A DNA stretch of 64,000 nt from Novosphingobium sp. Lineage in GTDB: Bacteria > Pseudomonadota > Alphaproteobacteria > Sphingomonadales > Sphingomonadaceae. The translations under genes and the position numbers were made by a program. The stretch lies in assembly GCF_020852455.1 (NCBI RefSeq), contig NZ_JADZAT010000032.1, forward strand, positions 124,001 to 188,000, given 5' to 3'. The stretch's first letter is position 1; the number at the start of each line of letters is the position of its first letter. The notes under the pieces are model-generated. The model made no database searches, had not been told where the DNA came from, and worked only from the letters and a program-made list of their open reading frames with translations. Below, piece after piece: positions 28,520 to 37,978 of the stretch.

Positions 28520-29797
28520 TCACTTGCCGATGCAGAAGCGCCCGAACAGCGTGTCGAGCATGTCCTCGGTGGTGGTCCGGCCCAGCAGGGCGTCGAAATC
28601 GACCCGCGCCAGCCGCAAGCCTTCGGCCGCCAGCAGCGGATCCACCTCACGCCGGGCCTGGCCGAGCGAACGGGCGGCATCGCGCAGCAGGTCGTGCTGG
28701 CGCTGGTTGAGCGCGGCCTCGCCCGGTTTGGGCATGGCCTGCCGTGCGGTGGCAATCAGGTCGGCGCGCAATGCGTCGATCCCAGCGCCGCTCAGCGCCG
28801 AAATCCGGTGCCGGGCGTGACGTTTGACCAGCGAATCCTCGCGATCGATCTGCGAGGCAATTTCCCAGGCGCCCGGCGGGCCTTCGCCCTCAGGCCCCAG
28901 CCACAGCACCAGATCGGCCCGGTCGAGCGCTTCGAGCGCGCGTTCGATCCCGATCGCCTCGACCGCATCGTCGGTCGCATCGTGCAGCCCGGCGGTGTCG
29001 GCAAACAAGAAGGGGATCCCCTCATAGCTGACCGGCCGGGTCAGGACATCGCGGGTGGTTCCCGGAATCGGCGTGGCAATGGCCGCATCCGCCTGAACCA
29101 ACGTGTTGAAAAGTGTGCTTTTTCCAAGATTAGGCGGGCCCGCGATCACCACCCGGAAGCCTTCGCGCAATGCTTCGGCCCGGGGCCGGGTCAGCCAGGC
29201 AGCGAGCTGATCTTCAAGCGCCCCGATTCGCATGGCGAAATCGGCCGGCAGGGTCGCGACATCGTCTTCGTCGGCAAAATCGAGCACCGCCTCAAGCGCG
29301 GCGGAGAGCTGCAACAGCTCGCCCCGCCAGTGCTCAACCGTGCGCGAAAAGGCCCCGCCCGCCATGGCCATGGCCGATTGGCGCTGCAGCTCGGTTTCCG
29401 CCTCCAGCAGATCAGCCAGCCCTTCGGCCTGCGCCAGATCGATCTTGCCATTGGCAAAGGCGCGGCGGGTGAATTCGCCCGGCCCGGCCCGGCGCAATCC
29501 CGGCAGCAGCCCCAGCGCCGCCTCGATAGCGGCCACGATCGCCCGCCCGCCGTGGCATTGCAGTTCGGCCACGTTCTCGCCGGTTTCGGTGTTGGGGCCC
29601 GGCAACCACAGCACCAGTGCCTCATCAAGCAAGGCGCCCTGCTGGTCGCGCAGCCGGGCCAGGCTGGCGTAGCGCGGCTGCGGCAGGCGACCGGCCAGGG
29701 CCTCAAGCGCAGCCCCGGCGCGCGGGCCGCTGATGCGAATCACGCCGATCGCAGCCGGAGGCGCGCCGCTTGACAGGGCAAAGATCGTATCGGTCAT
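28520..29797 (-). CDS. mnmE: tRNA modification GTPase MnmE (TrmE)
   Basis: This 425-residue GTPase is the partner of MnmG. The N-terminal folate-binding domain (TDTIFALSSGAPPAAIGVIRISG) leads to a helical domain split by the G domain. G1 is VIAGPPNLGKSTLFNTLV, and G3 is LFADTAGLHDA. The C-terminal motif FGRFCIGK carries the invariant cysteine. The frame stays open 20 codons further upstream, but ATG 29797 gives the family N-terminus. It starts 23 bases after the DUF6489 stop on the same strand. Confidence 0.97.
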   Translation of the reverse strand: MTDTIFALSSGAPPAAIGVIRISGPRAGAALEALAGRLPQPRYASLARLRDQQGALLDEALVLWLPGPNTETGENVAELQCHGGRAIVAAIEAALGLLPGLRRAGPGEFTRRAFANGKIDLAQAEGLADLLEAETELQRQSAMAMAGGAFSRTVEHWRGELLQLSAALEAVLDFADEDDVATLPADFAMRIGALEDQLAAWLTRPRAEALREGFRVVIAGPPNLGKSTLFNTLVQADAAIATPIPGTTRDVLTRPVSYEGIPFLFADTAGLHDATDDAVEAIGIERALEALDRADLVLWLGPEGEGPPGAWEIASQIDREDSLVKRHARHRISALSGAGIDALRADLIATARQAMPKPGEAALNQRQHDLLRDAARSLGQARREVDPLLAAEGLRLARVDFDALLGRTTTEDMLDTLFGRFCIGK

Positions 29798-29819
29798 GGG
29801 CCTGGGGTGAGCGGCGGGA

Positions 29820-30080
29820 TCAGTCCGCGTCCTTCTTCTTGCCGGCCCCGGCGGCAAAGGCGCTGCCGCTTTCCATGAACTGCTGGAACAGCTTCATCCC
29901 GACCTGCCCCATCGGCGCCAGGTTCTTGGCGAATTCCTGCACCTGATCGATCGAACCGGCGCCCTTCATCGCTTTCGAGATGGCCTCGATATAGACGCCG
30001 TTGGCTTTCGATACGTCGGGCAGGCCCAGAAAGGCGCGGGCCTCTTCGGGGGTGCAGTCGATCTCGACATGGACTTTCAT
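29820..30080 (-). CDS. DUF6489 family protein
   Basis: A small 86-residue protein opening MKVHVEIDCTPEEARAFLGLPDV, with a helical middle and a basic GKKKDAD tail. I recognise it as the small family often found beside mnmE in Sphingomonadales, annotated DUF6489. Its function is unknown. The first half recalls phasin/poly-hydroxyalkanoate-associated helices, but this is only an impression. It is divergent from the dienelactone hydrolase gene. Confidence 0.75.
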   Translation of the reverse strand: MKVHVEIDCTPEEARAFLGLPDVSKANGVYIEAISKAMKGAGSIDQVQEFAKNLAPMGQVGMKLFQQFMESGSAFAAGAGKKKDAD

Positions 30081-30191
30081 CGCAAACTCCTCACGGCCAC
30101 CCAGTCTTCCCGCTTCCTTGCTGGCATAGCCCCTTCACAAAGTCCAATGTCGGCTTAGGGAGAAGGCAAATCACAGTTGGAGAGCAAAGCC

Positions 30192-30890
30192 ATGTCAGAG
30201 ACAGTCCAGATCCCCTCGATCAAGCAAGACGGCGCGATTCCAGCCTATGTCTCGCGCCCCGCCGGAACCGCCAAAGGCGCGATCGTGGTCATCCCCGAAA
30301 TCTTCGGGGTCAATCCGGGGATTCGCCAGAAGTGCGACAAGTGGGCGGCCAAGGGCTATCTCGCGGTGGCGCCCGATATCTTCTGGCGCTTTGCCCCGGG
30401 GGTTGAGCTCAACCCCGATGTCGAAGCCGAACTCAACCAGGCCTTCGGTTATTTCCAGCAGTACGATCCTGCCGACGGGGTCTATGACATCGAGTCGACG
30501 ATCAAGTGGATCCGCGCCGAAGCCGGCGTCGCCAAGGTCGGCTGCGCGGGTTATTGCCTGGGCGGGCGGCTGGCCTACATGGCCGCCGCGCGCACCGATA
30601 TCGATGCCTCGGTCGGTTACTACGGGGTGATGATCGATACCATGCTGGATGAAGCGCATCACATCGCCCGGCCGCTGATGCTGCACGTGGCCTGCGAAGA
30701 CCAGTTCGTTTCAGCCGAGGCCCAGGCCGCGATGCATGCCGGGCTGGACGATCATCCGCGGGTGACGCTGCACGACTATCCCGGCATGCCGCATGGCTTC
30801 GCCGCCGAAATGGGCGACCGCCGCCATGATGCCGAAGCCGAGCTGGCCGACAGCCGCACCGAAGCCTTCCTGGCGGAGCATCTGGCATGA
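30192..30890 (+). CDS. Dienelactone hydrolase family protein
   Basis: A 232-residue alpha/beta hydrolase. The nucleophile elbow GYCLGG (Cys) and the distal acid and histidine in CEDQF and MPHGF form the Cys-Asp-His triad of dienelactone hydrolases. IVVIPEIFGVNPGIRQKCDKWA is the typical N-terminal strand and loop. The ATG at 30192 has a GGAGAG ribosome-binding site 7 bases upstream. The natural substrate is unknown. It overlaps the next gene by ATGA. Confidence 0.88.
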   Translation: MSETVQIPSIKQDGAIPAYVSRPAGTAKGAIVVIPEIFGVNPGIRQKCDKWAAKGYLAVAPDIFWRFAPGVELNPDVEAELNQAFGYFQQYDPADGVYDIESTIKWIRAEAGVAKVGCAGYCLGGRLAYMAAARTDIDASVGYYGVMIDTMLDEAHHIARPLMLHVACEDQFVSAEAQAAMHAGLDDHPRVTLHDYPGMPHGFAAEMGDRRHDAEAELADSRTEAFLAEHLA

Positions 30891-31288
30891 GCGCCGCCCA
30901 GCAGGGCGTCGCGGCCTGGCACGCCTATATGCAGAGCGGCGGCGATGCAGACCTGCTCGCTGCACAGCTGGCCGACGACGCGGTGTTCCATTCGCCGGTG
31001 GTCCACTCCCCCCAGGAAGGCAAGGCCAAGGTGATGCTCTACCTGCTGAGCGCCGCCAAGGTGCTGGGCAACGACAGTTTCCGCTATGTCCGCGAGATCG
31101 TCGAGGGCAACGAGGCCTGCCTCGAATTCACCAGCGAGATCGACGGGATCCACATCAACGGGATTGACCTCATCAGCTTTGGAGATGATGGAAAGATCAA
31201 GGATTTCAAGGTTATGGTTCGCCCCGTCAAGGCGGTGAACAAACTGTGGGAAATGATGGCGGCGCAGCTTCAGGCGGCTCAGGGCTGA
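30887..31288 (+). CDS. NTF2-like (SnoaL) family protein
   Basis: A 133-residue alpha+beta protein of the NTF2/SnoaL-like fold: AWHAYMQSGGDADLLAAQLADDAVFHSPVV, then YVREIVEGNEACLEFTSEIDG and DLISFGDDGKIKDFKVMVRP. Proteins of this shape are isomerases, dehydratases or ligand binders; no catalytic residue is assigned. It overlaps the dienelactone hydrolase by ATGA, and its last 10 bases overlap the end of the convergent ATPase gene. Confidence 0.82.
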   Translation: MSAAQQGVAAWHAYMQSGGDADLLAAQLADDAVFHSPVVHSPQEGKAKVMLYLLSAAKVLGNDSFRYVREIVEGNEACLEFTSEIDGIHINGIDLISFGDDGKIKDFKVMVRPVKAVNKLWEMMAAQLQAAQG

Positions 31289-31818
31289 AGCAATCCGCGC
31301 AGGAATTCCAGCCGTTCCTCTACTCCCGCAAGTGGCAGGTCGGTCACGTCGTAGCCATAGCGCTGCCAGGCTGCGGTGACTGCGCGGTCGCTTTCAACCG
31401 CCTGCTGCCAGTCCTGGATCCGCTCGGCATCCTGGACATAGATTGCAGCCCAGGCCGGCGCGCGCAGTACCGGGCCGTGGTAGCGCAGGGTGCGGCAGGC
31501 GCGGTCGATCGCCGGGGGTACGGCCAGCCCTGAAACATCGAGAAACCCGACCACATCGGGAAAGCCGCGATCGAACAGCACCGGTCCGGCGCTGGCGCCA
31601 TGGCGTTCGAACTCGCGAACATGGGCCTCGAGCATGGCCTCGGCAAAGCCCAGCGGGTCGTGTTCGCGCAGGGCCATTCCGCCGGGCCCCTTGAGCAGTT
31701 CGCGCGCGACTTCGGGCGAGGTTGCCAGCCCGGCCGCGGCGGCGGCATCGAGCAGCGTGGTCTTGCCGGCCCCCGGCGCGCCCGTAAGGACCGCATGCCA
31801 GGGGAGGACAGGTGCCAT
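31279..31818 (-). CDS. AAA-type P-loop ATPase/kinase-like protein
   Basis: A 179-residue protein with a Walker A motif LTGAPGAGKTTLLDAAAAAG at about residues 11-30 and SAGPVLFDRGFPDVVGFL as an NK-like acidic segment. It resembles the AAA_28/predicted-ATPase group. The substrate is unknown. It lies one base downstream of the rho stop on the same strand, so it may be a rho-operon passenger. Its end overlaps the NTF2-like gene. Confidence 0.78.
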   Translation of the reverse strand: MAPVLPWHAVLTGAPGAGKTTLLDAAAAAGLATSPEVARELLKGPGGMALREHDPLGFAEAMLEAHVREFERHGASAGPVLFDRGFPDVVGFLDVSGLAVPPAIDRACRTLRYHGPVLRAPAWAAIYVQDAERIQDWQQAVESDRAVTAAWQRYGYDVTDLPLAGVEERLEFLRGLLQP

Positions 31819-31819
31819 C

Positions 31820-33076
<1,257 letters not shown>

Positions 33077-33250
33077 ATTCGTACAAGGTCCATGATGGAT
33101 TCAGTCTGGAAATGGCCGGCCGATCATGGGGCTTGGAGAAAGCGGATCGTGCCGCGACAAAGGCGCGGTCGCTTGCCGGACAGGGGCCAGATAGGCGCTT
33201 GGGGGCGCGAGGTCAATCGCGCAGCGGCATCGACCGGATGATCGCGGCTG

Positions 33251-33598
33251 CTACTTGGCCGACTTTTCGAGCGCTTTGCCGACCGCTTCGAGTTCGGCCC
33301 CGACCTGTTCCATTTCACCGGCGCAGCGGATCAGGTCCGCAGGCATGGCTTGCGTTTCGTAGTTCGGAATCTCGGCAACCCTGGTCAGCGCCCCGGCCAG
33401 GTCGAAACCCGGCGCTTCGCCTGCGATCCGGCCCAGATAATAGAACATCATCGTTATCAGGCTGGACTTGTCTTCTTCCTTTTCCAGCCGGTCTCCGGAA
33501 AGCGCGATCGCGGCGACGCAGTGCACGTCCTTTTCCAGCTGCGAACCGGGTGTCATCGTTACGGCAGCAGCAGCGGCCATCAGGCTCAGTACGGGCAT
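33251..33598 (-). CDS. Hypothetical secreted protein
   Basis: A 115-residue protein with a likely signal peptide (MPVLSLMAAAAAVTMTP). The mature part has two Cys (DVHCVAAIAL and DLIRCAGEME) that could form a disulfide, and otherwise looks helical, ending in EQVGAELEAVGKALEKSAK. It is not recognised. It lies between hemJ and rho on the same strand, 34 bases after hemJ. The 174 bases before rho hold only the rho leader. Confidence 0.65.
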   Translation of the reverse strand: MPVLSLMAAAAAVTMTPGSQLEKDVHCVAAIALSGDRLEKEEDKSSLITMMFYYLGRIAGEAPGFDLAGALTRVAEIPNYETQAMPADLIRCAGEMEQVGAELEAVGKALEKSAK

Positions 33599-33632
33599 CG
33601 AAAAACTCCAGCAAAGGTCGGGTGCAGGCCGC

Positions 33633-34076
33633 TCAGAACGGGCGCACCACCACCATGATCACGATCAGCGCAGCGGCGATCCCCGGAACCTCGTTGAGCA
33701 TCCGCAGTTGCTTGCCCGAAAGGCTACGCTCACCCCGGCCCAGCGCCTTGTGATAACCCGACAGCCAGACGTGATAGGCTGTCAGCGCCAGCACCGCGGC
33801 CAGCTTGACGTGGAACCAGCCCTGGCTGAACGCCCCGGTCTGCCACGCCAGCGCCAGCCCCAAGACCCAGGCCACGATCAAGGCCGGCCACAGGATGATC
33901 CGCAGCAGTCGCCCCTCACGCTCCAGCCACAGCGCGTTCTCGGGCGATCCTTCGGCTGCTTCCTGATGATAGACGAAATAGCGCGGCAGCATGAACAGCC
34001 CGGCCATCCAGAAGATCACGAAGACGATATGGCCCGCCTTGAGCCAGAGATAGGTCATCGACAGCACCCAGTCCAT
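33633..34076 (-). CDS. hemJ: HemJ-type protoporphyrinogen oxidase
   Basis: A 147-residue membrane protein of the HemJ/UPF0093 family that oxidises protoporphyrinogen IX. It has about four helices, opening YLWLKAGHIVFVIFWMAGLFMLPRYFVYH; the family's conserved haem-binding His is in KAGHIVF and the Arg/Tyr in LPRYFVYH. ATG 34076 is chosen over the longer frame because the extra residues do not resemble the family. In related genomes hemE, hemJ and rho are often adjacent; here a divergent gene and AT-rich DNA separate hemJ from hemE. Confidence 0.9.
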   Translation of the reverse strand: MDWVLSMTYLWLKAGHIVFVIFWMAGLFMLPRYFVYHQEAAEGSPENALWLEREGRLLRIILWPALIVAWVLGLALAWQTGAFSQGWFHVKLAAVLALTAYHVWLSGYHKALGRGERSLSGKQLRMLNEVPGIAAALIVIMVVVRPF

Positions 34077-34219
34077 TGCTGCAGCGCCATAAGGCGAAGA
34101 CAGGGCACAGCTCAAGCCGCAAGATGCATTCGCGTCGCAATTGGCTTTGGAATCCTACGGCTATCACTTTCAACGTGTGCATCAAATGAACACCCTAGGG
34201 TTGAATATGGAATTGCTAA

Positions 34220-34245
34220 TGTAACTAAGTTACAATATCATTGTA
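34220..34245. promoter_or_regulatory. Two overlapping AT-rich palindromes (possible operator)
   Basis: The first is a 15-base odd palindrome at 34220-34234 (TGTAACT, A, AGTTACA). The second overlaps it at 34231-34245 (TACAAT, ATC, ATTGTA). They lie about 110 bases before the outer-membrane barrel gene in the most AT-rich stretch of the window, divergent from hemJ. A repressor or activator dimer could bind here. No regulator gene is adjacent. Confidence 0.45.
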
Positions 34246-34312
34246 TATTTGTTTTCATAAATTGCGTTTCGTCAATCCAATGAATATCGTTTATTGCTAA
34301 TATTGTCCTTGT

Positions 34313-34337
34313 CGAAGGGTTCTCGACCCACCCTTCG
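34313..34337 (+). promoter_or_regulatory. 5' leader hairpin before the barrel gene
   Basis: An 8-bp stem (arms 34313-34320 and 34330-34337) ends 3 bases before the GGAG ribosome-binding site at 34341. It could stabilise the mRNA or modulate initiation. Confidence 0.4.
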
Positions 34338-34351
34338 CTTGGAGAACAACG

Positions 34352-35020
34352 ATGAAGCGTATTGCAATCCTGATTACCGCCCTGATCGCATCCACCAGCC
34401 CTGCCTTGGCTCAGGATGCTGCCGGTCCAGAACGCTGGGACGGTGTCTATGTCGGTGTCAGCGCTGGCGGATCCTGGCTTTCCGGGGACATGAATGCCAG
34501 CACGCCCTACAACAATTATAACGGCTTCCCGATCAGCGCGCTTAACGACAGCGCCATAGTTGGCGGCCTCCAAGTCGGCTATAACAAGCAATTTGGCAGC
34601 CTTGGTCTGGGCGCAGAAGCCTCGATCAATTTCACCGGCGTGAAGAAGGAATCGACCACCAACGACCCAGGGACGCTGTTCTGGCGCAATAGCAATTTCA
34701 ATGCGGCAATCGGGCCGCGCGTGACTTTCGCATCATCAAAGCTTGCCCTCTATGGCAAGGGTGGCCTGGCAATCGGCAAATTCGAGGTCGGCCACAATCA
34801 GAACGGGACGCTGATTTCTGCTGACGAAACAGCCTATGGCTACATGCTTGGCGGCGGCGCTGATCTGGCAATCGGGCCGAAGCTCTCGCTGGGTCTGCAG
34901 TACGAATACATGGATTTCGGCAAGAGCGAGATCCATGTCGTCAGCCCCAACAGCGACATCTTCCTGCAACCGGGCAGCAAGACACACAATGTCAAAGCTG
35001 TGGTGAACTACCGCTTCTGA
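34352..35020 (+). CDS. Outer-membrane beta-barrel (Omp25/31-like) protein
   Basis: The 222-residue protein has a signal peptide (LIASTSPALAQD). The mature part alternates polar and hydrophobic residues in about eight strands (GVYVGVSAGGSWL, GGLQVGYNKQFGSLGLGAEASI, YGYMLGGGADLAIGPKLSLGLQYEYMDFG) and ends in Phe (VKAVVNYRF), the usual barrel-assembly signal. It resembles Omp25/Omp31 or OmpA-like small barrels. It is the only plus-strand gene between rho and the origin and its DNA is less GC-rich than its neighbours, which fits insertion by transfer. Confidence 0.82.
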   Translation: MKRIAILITALIASTSPALAQDAAGPERWDGVYVGVSAGGSWLSGDMNASTPYNNYNGFPISALNDSAIVGGLQVGYNKQFGSLGLGAEASINFTGVKKESTTNDPGTLFWRNSNFNAAIGPRVTFASSKLALYGKGGLAIGKFEVGHNQNGTLISADETAYGYMLGGGADLAIGPKLSLGLQYEYMDFGKSEIHVVSPNSDIFLQPGSKTHNVKAVVNYRF

Positions 35021-35043
35021 TCATCGGTCAGAATCCAACTGGC

Positions 35044-35079
35044 AGGTCCTGCTTCTCCATCCCTCGGGGAGCAGGACCT
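35044..35079. terminator. Hairpin between convergent barrel gene and hemE
   Basis: A 10-bp perfect stem (35044-35053 with 35070-35079). It lies 24 bases after the barrel stop and 15 bases from the hemE stop, and could end both transcripts. There is no T-run, so efficiency is unclear. Confidence 0.5.
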
Positions 35080-35094
35080 CGCTGTTTCAGTCAG

Positions 35095-36120
35095 TCAGCC
35101 GCGCCAGTTCCTGACCAGCGCCAGCAGTTGCCCGACATGTTCCAGCGGGGTGGTCTGCCCGATCCCGTGGCCCAGGTTGAACACATGAGGTCGCGTCGCA
35201 AAAGCTTCAAGCACGCGCAGCGCCTGCGTTTCCAGCTCGGCCCCGCCAGCGATCAGCAGCAGCGGATCGAGATTGCCCTGGACTGGCAGACCTTCGGGCA
35301 AAGCCCTGGCTGCCCACAGCGGATCGATCGTTTCATCAAGCCCCAGTGCCTGCACCCCGGTTTCGCGGGCATAGGCCGGCAGCTTTTCGCCCGCACCCTT
35401 GGGAAAGCCGATCACCGGAACCTGCGGAAAGCGCCGCGCGATTTCGGCAACGATCCGGGCATTGGGGGCGATCACCCAGCGTTCGAACTCGGCCGGCGCC
35501 AGGCTGCCGGACCAGCTGTCGAACAGCTGCACCGCCTCGGCCCCGGCCAGGATCTGGCCTGCCAGGTATTCGATCGTCACCGCGGTGATCGCATCGATGA
35601 TCGCCTGGAACGCCGCCCGGTCACGATAGGCCATGGCCCGCGTCTCGTGCTGGTCGCGGCTGCCCTCGCCCGCCACCATATAGGTCGCGACGGTCCACGG
35701 GCTGCCGGCAAAGCCCAGCATGGTCTTGTCAGCAGGCAGCGCCGCCTTGACCAGCTTGACCGTCTCATAGATCGGGGTCAGCCGTTCGGGCACCGCGTTG
35801 AGGCTGGCCAGGCCGGCATCGACCAGCCGGGGCGACAGGTGCGGGCCTTCGCCGGCCAGGAATTCCAGATCCTGCCCCATGGCATAGGGCACGATCAGGA
35901 TGTCGGAAAACAGGATCGCGCCGTCCATACCATAGCGGCGGATCGGCTGCAGGGTGATCTCTGCCGCGGCCGCGCTATCGTAGACCAGCGCCAGAAATCC
36001 GCCCTTTTCGGCCCGCAAGGCGCGGTATTCGGGCAGGTAGCGGCCGGCCTGGCGCATCAGCCACGCAGGCCGGGGGCGGACATTCTGGCCGCGCAGGGTA
36101 TCAAGAAGCAAACCGGGCAT
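35095..36120 (-). CDS. hemE: Uroporphyrinogen decarboxylase
   Basis: HemE decarboxylates uroporphyrinogen III to coproporphyrinogen III. The 341-residue enzyme carries the two family signatures, ARPAWLMRQAGRYLPEYRALR near residue 17 and IGFPKGAGEKLPAYARETG further on. Catalytic Asp is in ALFSDILIVPYAMGQDL. It points away from the AT-rich gap that I propose as the replication origin, as hemE does in Caulobacter. Confidence 0.97.
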   Translation of the reverse strand: MPGLLLDTLRGQNVRPRPAWLMRQAGRYLPEYRALRAEKGGFLALVYDSAAAAEITLQPIRRYGMDGAILFSDILIVPYAMGQDLEFLAGEGPHLSPRLVDAGLASLNAVPERLTPIYETVKLVKAALPADKTMLGFAGSPWTVATYMVAGEGSRDQHETRAMAYRDRAAFQAIIDAITAVTIEYLAGQILAGAEAVQLFDSWSGSLAPAEFERWVIAPNARIVAEIARRFPQVPVIGFPKGAGEKLPAYARETGVQALGLDETIDPLWAARALPEGLPVQGNLDPLLLIAGGAELETQALRVLEAFATRPHVFNLGHGIGQTTPLEHVGQLLALVRNWRG

Positions 36121-36440
36121 CGGGTCTATTCCAATTCAAATCAAATTAGATTCTTAAAAGGATTCTGAAGTTGTTGGCCCTGTGGAAAGCGGGGATTGCG
36201 CGCCCTTGCCGGAAATGTCCCGCTGTGAACAGGGCAAAGCGCATCGGGAATCGTAAGTGCGTCGCGTCAAGCGCATCTTATGCCCGCTATCCCCAGCCTG
36301 TGGGAAGCGGCATCCACATGTCCACAAGAGTCGCTGAGCGATCCGACCAGCGGGGGTGATACTTGTCCCCGAACTTGTAAGCCCTTCTCTCCCGTGGTTT
36401 ATGCCGCAAGTCATCCACAGGGGCCCGCATCCACTTCGCC
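36121..36440. other. oriC: Probable chromosomal replication origin (oriC)
   Basis: A 320-base gene-free gap between divergent hemE and the PPDK regulator gene. It begins with an AT-rich tract (about 36125-36165) that could unwind. DnaA-box-like sequences (consensus TTATCCACA) are at 36411-36419 (TCATCCACA, 8 of 9), 36310-36318 (GCATCCACA), 36318-36326 (ATGTCCACA), and on the reverse strand at 36181-36189 and 36299-36307, which are weaker. GANTC methylation sites occur at 36149, 36161 and 36328. In Caulobacter the origin is known to lie beside hemE. Gene orientation changes here from minus to plus, and parS and parAB are 8-12 kb away. Boundaries are inferred. Confidence 0.68.
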
Positions 36441-37271
36441 ATGCCGCAACTGCACCTTCACCTGCTGTCGGACTCGACCGGCGAAACGCTCGAGATGCTG
36501 GCCAAGGCCGCGCTCGCCCAGTTCGAAGGCGCCGAGGTGATGCGCCACTTCTGGCCGATGGTGCGATCGCAGCAGCACCTGGACCGGATCATGGCCGAAC
36601 TGGCCGCCAATCCGGGGCTGGTGTTCTACACCCTGGTCAACCCCGATACCCGCCGCCGGCTTGAGGAGCACTGCCGCACCCTGGGCCTGCCGGTGGTACC
36701 GGTGCTCGATGCCGCGGTCGATGCGCTTGAGGCCGCGCTGGGTCAGCACCCCCGGGCGCGCCCGGGCCGTCAGCACGCGATGGACGAAGCCTATTTCGCC
36801 CGGGTCGATGCGATCCACTACACCATCGCCCACGATGACGGGGTCGGCTGGGAGAACTGGGAGGAAGCCGATATCGTGCTGGCCGGCGTTTCGCGCAGTT
36901 CGAAGACCCCGACCAGCATCTATCTCGCCAATCGCGGCTACAAGGTCGCCAATATCCCGATCGTGGTCGAAAGCCCCCCGCCCCCGGCGCTTTACGGGCT
37001 GAAGCACCCGCTGGTCGTGGGGTTGACCACCGCGCCCGAACGGCTGGTGCAGGTCCGCCGCAACCGCCTGCTCTCGCTGGGCCAGTCGCCCGAAACCTCC
37101 TATGTCGATGACGAACGGGTGGCGCGCGAGGTGCAATATGCCAGGCGGATGTTCGCCGATAACGGCTGGCCGGTGATCGACGTGACCCGGCGCTCGATCG
37201 AAGAGGCCGCCGCGGCGATCATCAACCTCTACAACGAATTCCTTGCAGCGCGCGAAGGGGCCGAGGGGTGA
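36441..37271 (+). CDS. Pyruvate, phosphate dikinase regulatory protein (PPSR, DUF299)
   Basis: This 276-residue protein is the bifunctional Ser/Thr kinase and pyrophosphorylase that switches pyruvate phosphate dikinase (or PEP synthase) off and on by ADP-dependent phosphorylation. The opening HLHLLSDSTGETLEMLA is diagnostic, and the P-loop-like GVSRSSKTPTSIYLANRGYKV is at about 154-174. It is the first gene to the right of the proposed origin. I recall that the gene beside the origin of other Alphaproteobacteria is of this family. Confidence 0.93.
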   Translation: MPQLHLHLLSDSTGETLEMLAKAALAQFEGAEVMRHFWPMVRSQQHLDRIMAELAANPGLVFYTLVNPDTRRRLEEHCRTLGLPVVPVLDAAVDALEAALGQHPRARPGRQHAMDEAYFARVDAIHYTIAHDDGVGWENWEEADIVLAGVSRSSKTPTSIYLANRGYKVANIPIVVESPPPPALYGLKHPLVVGLTTAPERLVQVRRNRLLSLGQSPETSYVDDERVAREVQYARRMFADNGWPVIDVTRRSIEEAAAAIINLYNEFLAAREGAEG

Positions 37272-37314
37272 AGCCATTTCCTACACCTCCGATCTGTGCC
37301 AACACTGCGTTCAC

Positions 37315-37337
37315 AGCGCGGAACCGGGCGCTTTTTT
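37315..37337 (+). terminator. Intrinsic terminator after PPSR
   Basis: A short AGCGC/GCGCT stem with a GGAACCGG loop is followed by TTTTTT, 44 bases after the PPSR stop. It separates PPSR from the maf-aroE-coaE run. Confidence 0.6.
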
Positions 37338-37393
37338 GATTTCAGGAACCCTGTGGTCTTTGTGAACTTCCAACCTTTCCCGGCAGGCCGCCC

Positions 37394-37978
37394 ATGCTGA
37401 TCCTGGCTTCGCAAAGCCAGTCGCGCCGGGCCATGCTCGAGGCGGCGGGAATCGCCTTCGAACCGATTCCGGCGCAGGTCGATGAACGCGCGATCGAAGC
37501 CGGACTGGCCGGTGCCGCCGCCGCCGACATCGCCCTCGCGCTGGCCGATGCCAAGGCGCAGGCGGTTTCGGCTGCGGCTCGCGGGCGGCTGGTGCTGGGC
37601 AGCGATTCACTGGTCGAGGTCGAGGGGCGCCGGTTCGACAAACCCGCAAACATCGAAGAAGCCGCCGCGCACCTGCGGTTCTTCTCGGGCAAGGTGATGC
37701 AGCTCCACAGTGCGGCGGCGCTGGTCCGCGACGGCGTGGTGGTCTGGCGTCATGTTGCGCTGGCCCGGCTGAAAGTGCGCGCACTGTCAGAGCGGTTCAT
37801 CACCAGCTACCTCGGGCATGAATGGCCGGCTGTGGCGGGCTGTGTCGGCGTGTTCCGGATCGAGGCACGCGGGGTGCAACTGTTCGAGGCGATCGAGGGC
37901 GATCACTTTACCGTGCTGGGCATGCCGCTGCTGGCAGTGCTGGGCGCGCTGCGCGAACACGGGGATATGCTGTCGTGA
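37394..37978 (+). CDS. maf: Maf-like nucleoside triphosphate pyrophosphatase
   Basis: A 194-residue enzyme that hydrolyses non-canonical or modified NTPs. [22 protein letters not shown] is the classic Maf N-terminus, [14 protein letters not shown] holds the metal-binding residues, and [13 protein letters not shown] is a later motif. It starts the maf-aroE-coaE-dnaQ string, which runs away from the origin. Its stop overlaps the GTG start of aroE (GTGA). Confidence 0.94.
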   Translation: MLILASQSQSRRAMLEAAGIAFEPIPAQVDERAIEAGLAGAAAADIALALADAKAQAVSAAARGRLVLGSDSLVEVEGRRFDKPANIEEAAAHLRFFSGKVMQLHSAAALVRDGVVVWRHVALARLKVRALSERFITSYLGHEWPAVAGCVGVFRIEARGVQLFEAIEGDHFTVLGMPLLAVLGALREHGDMLS

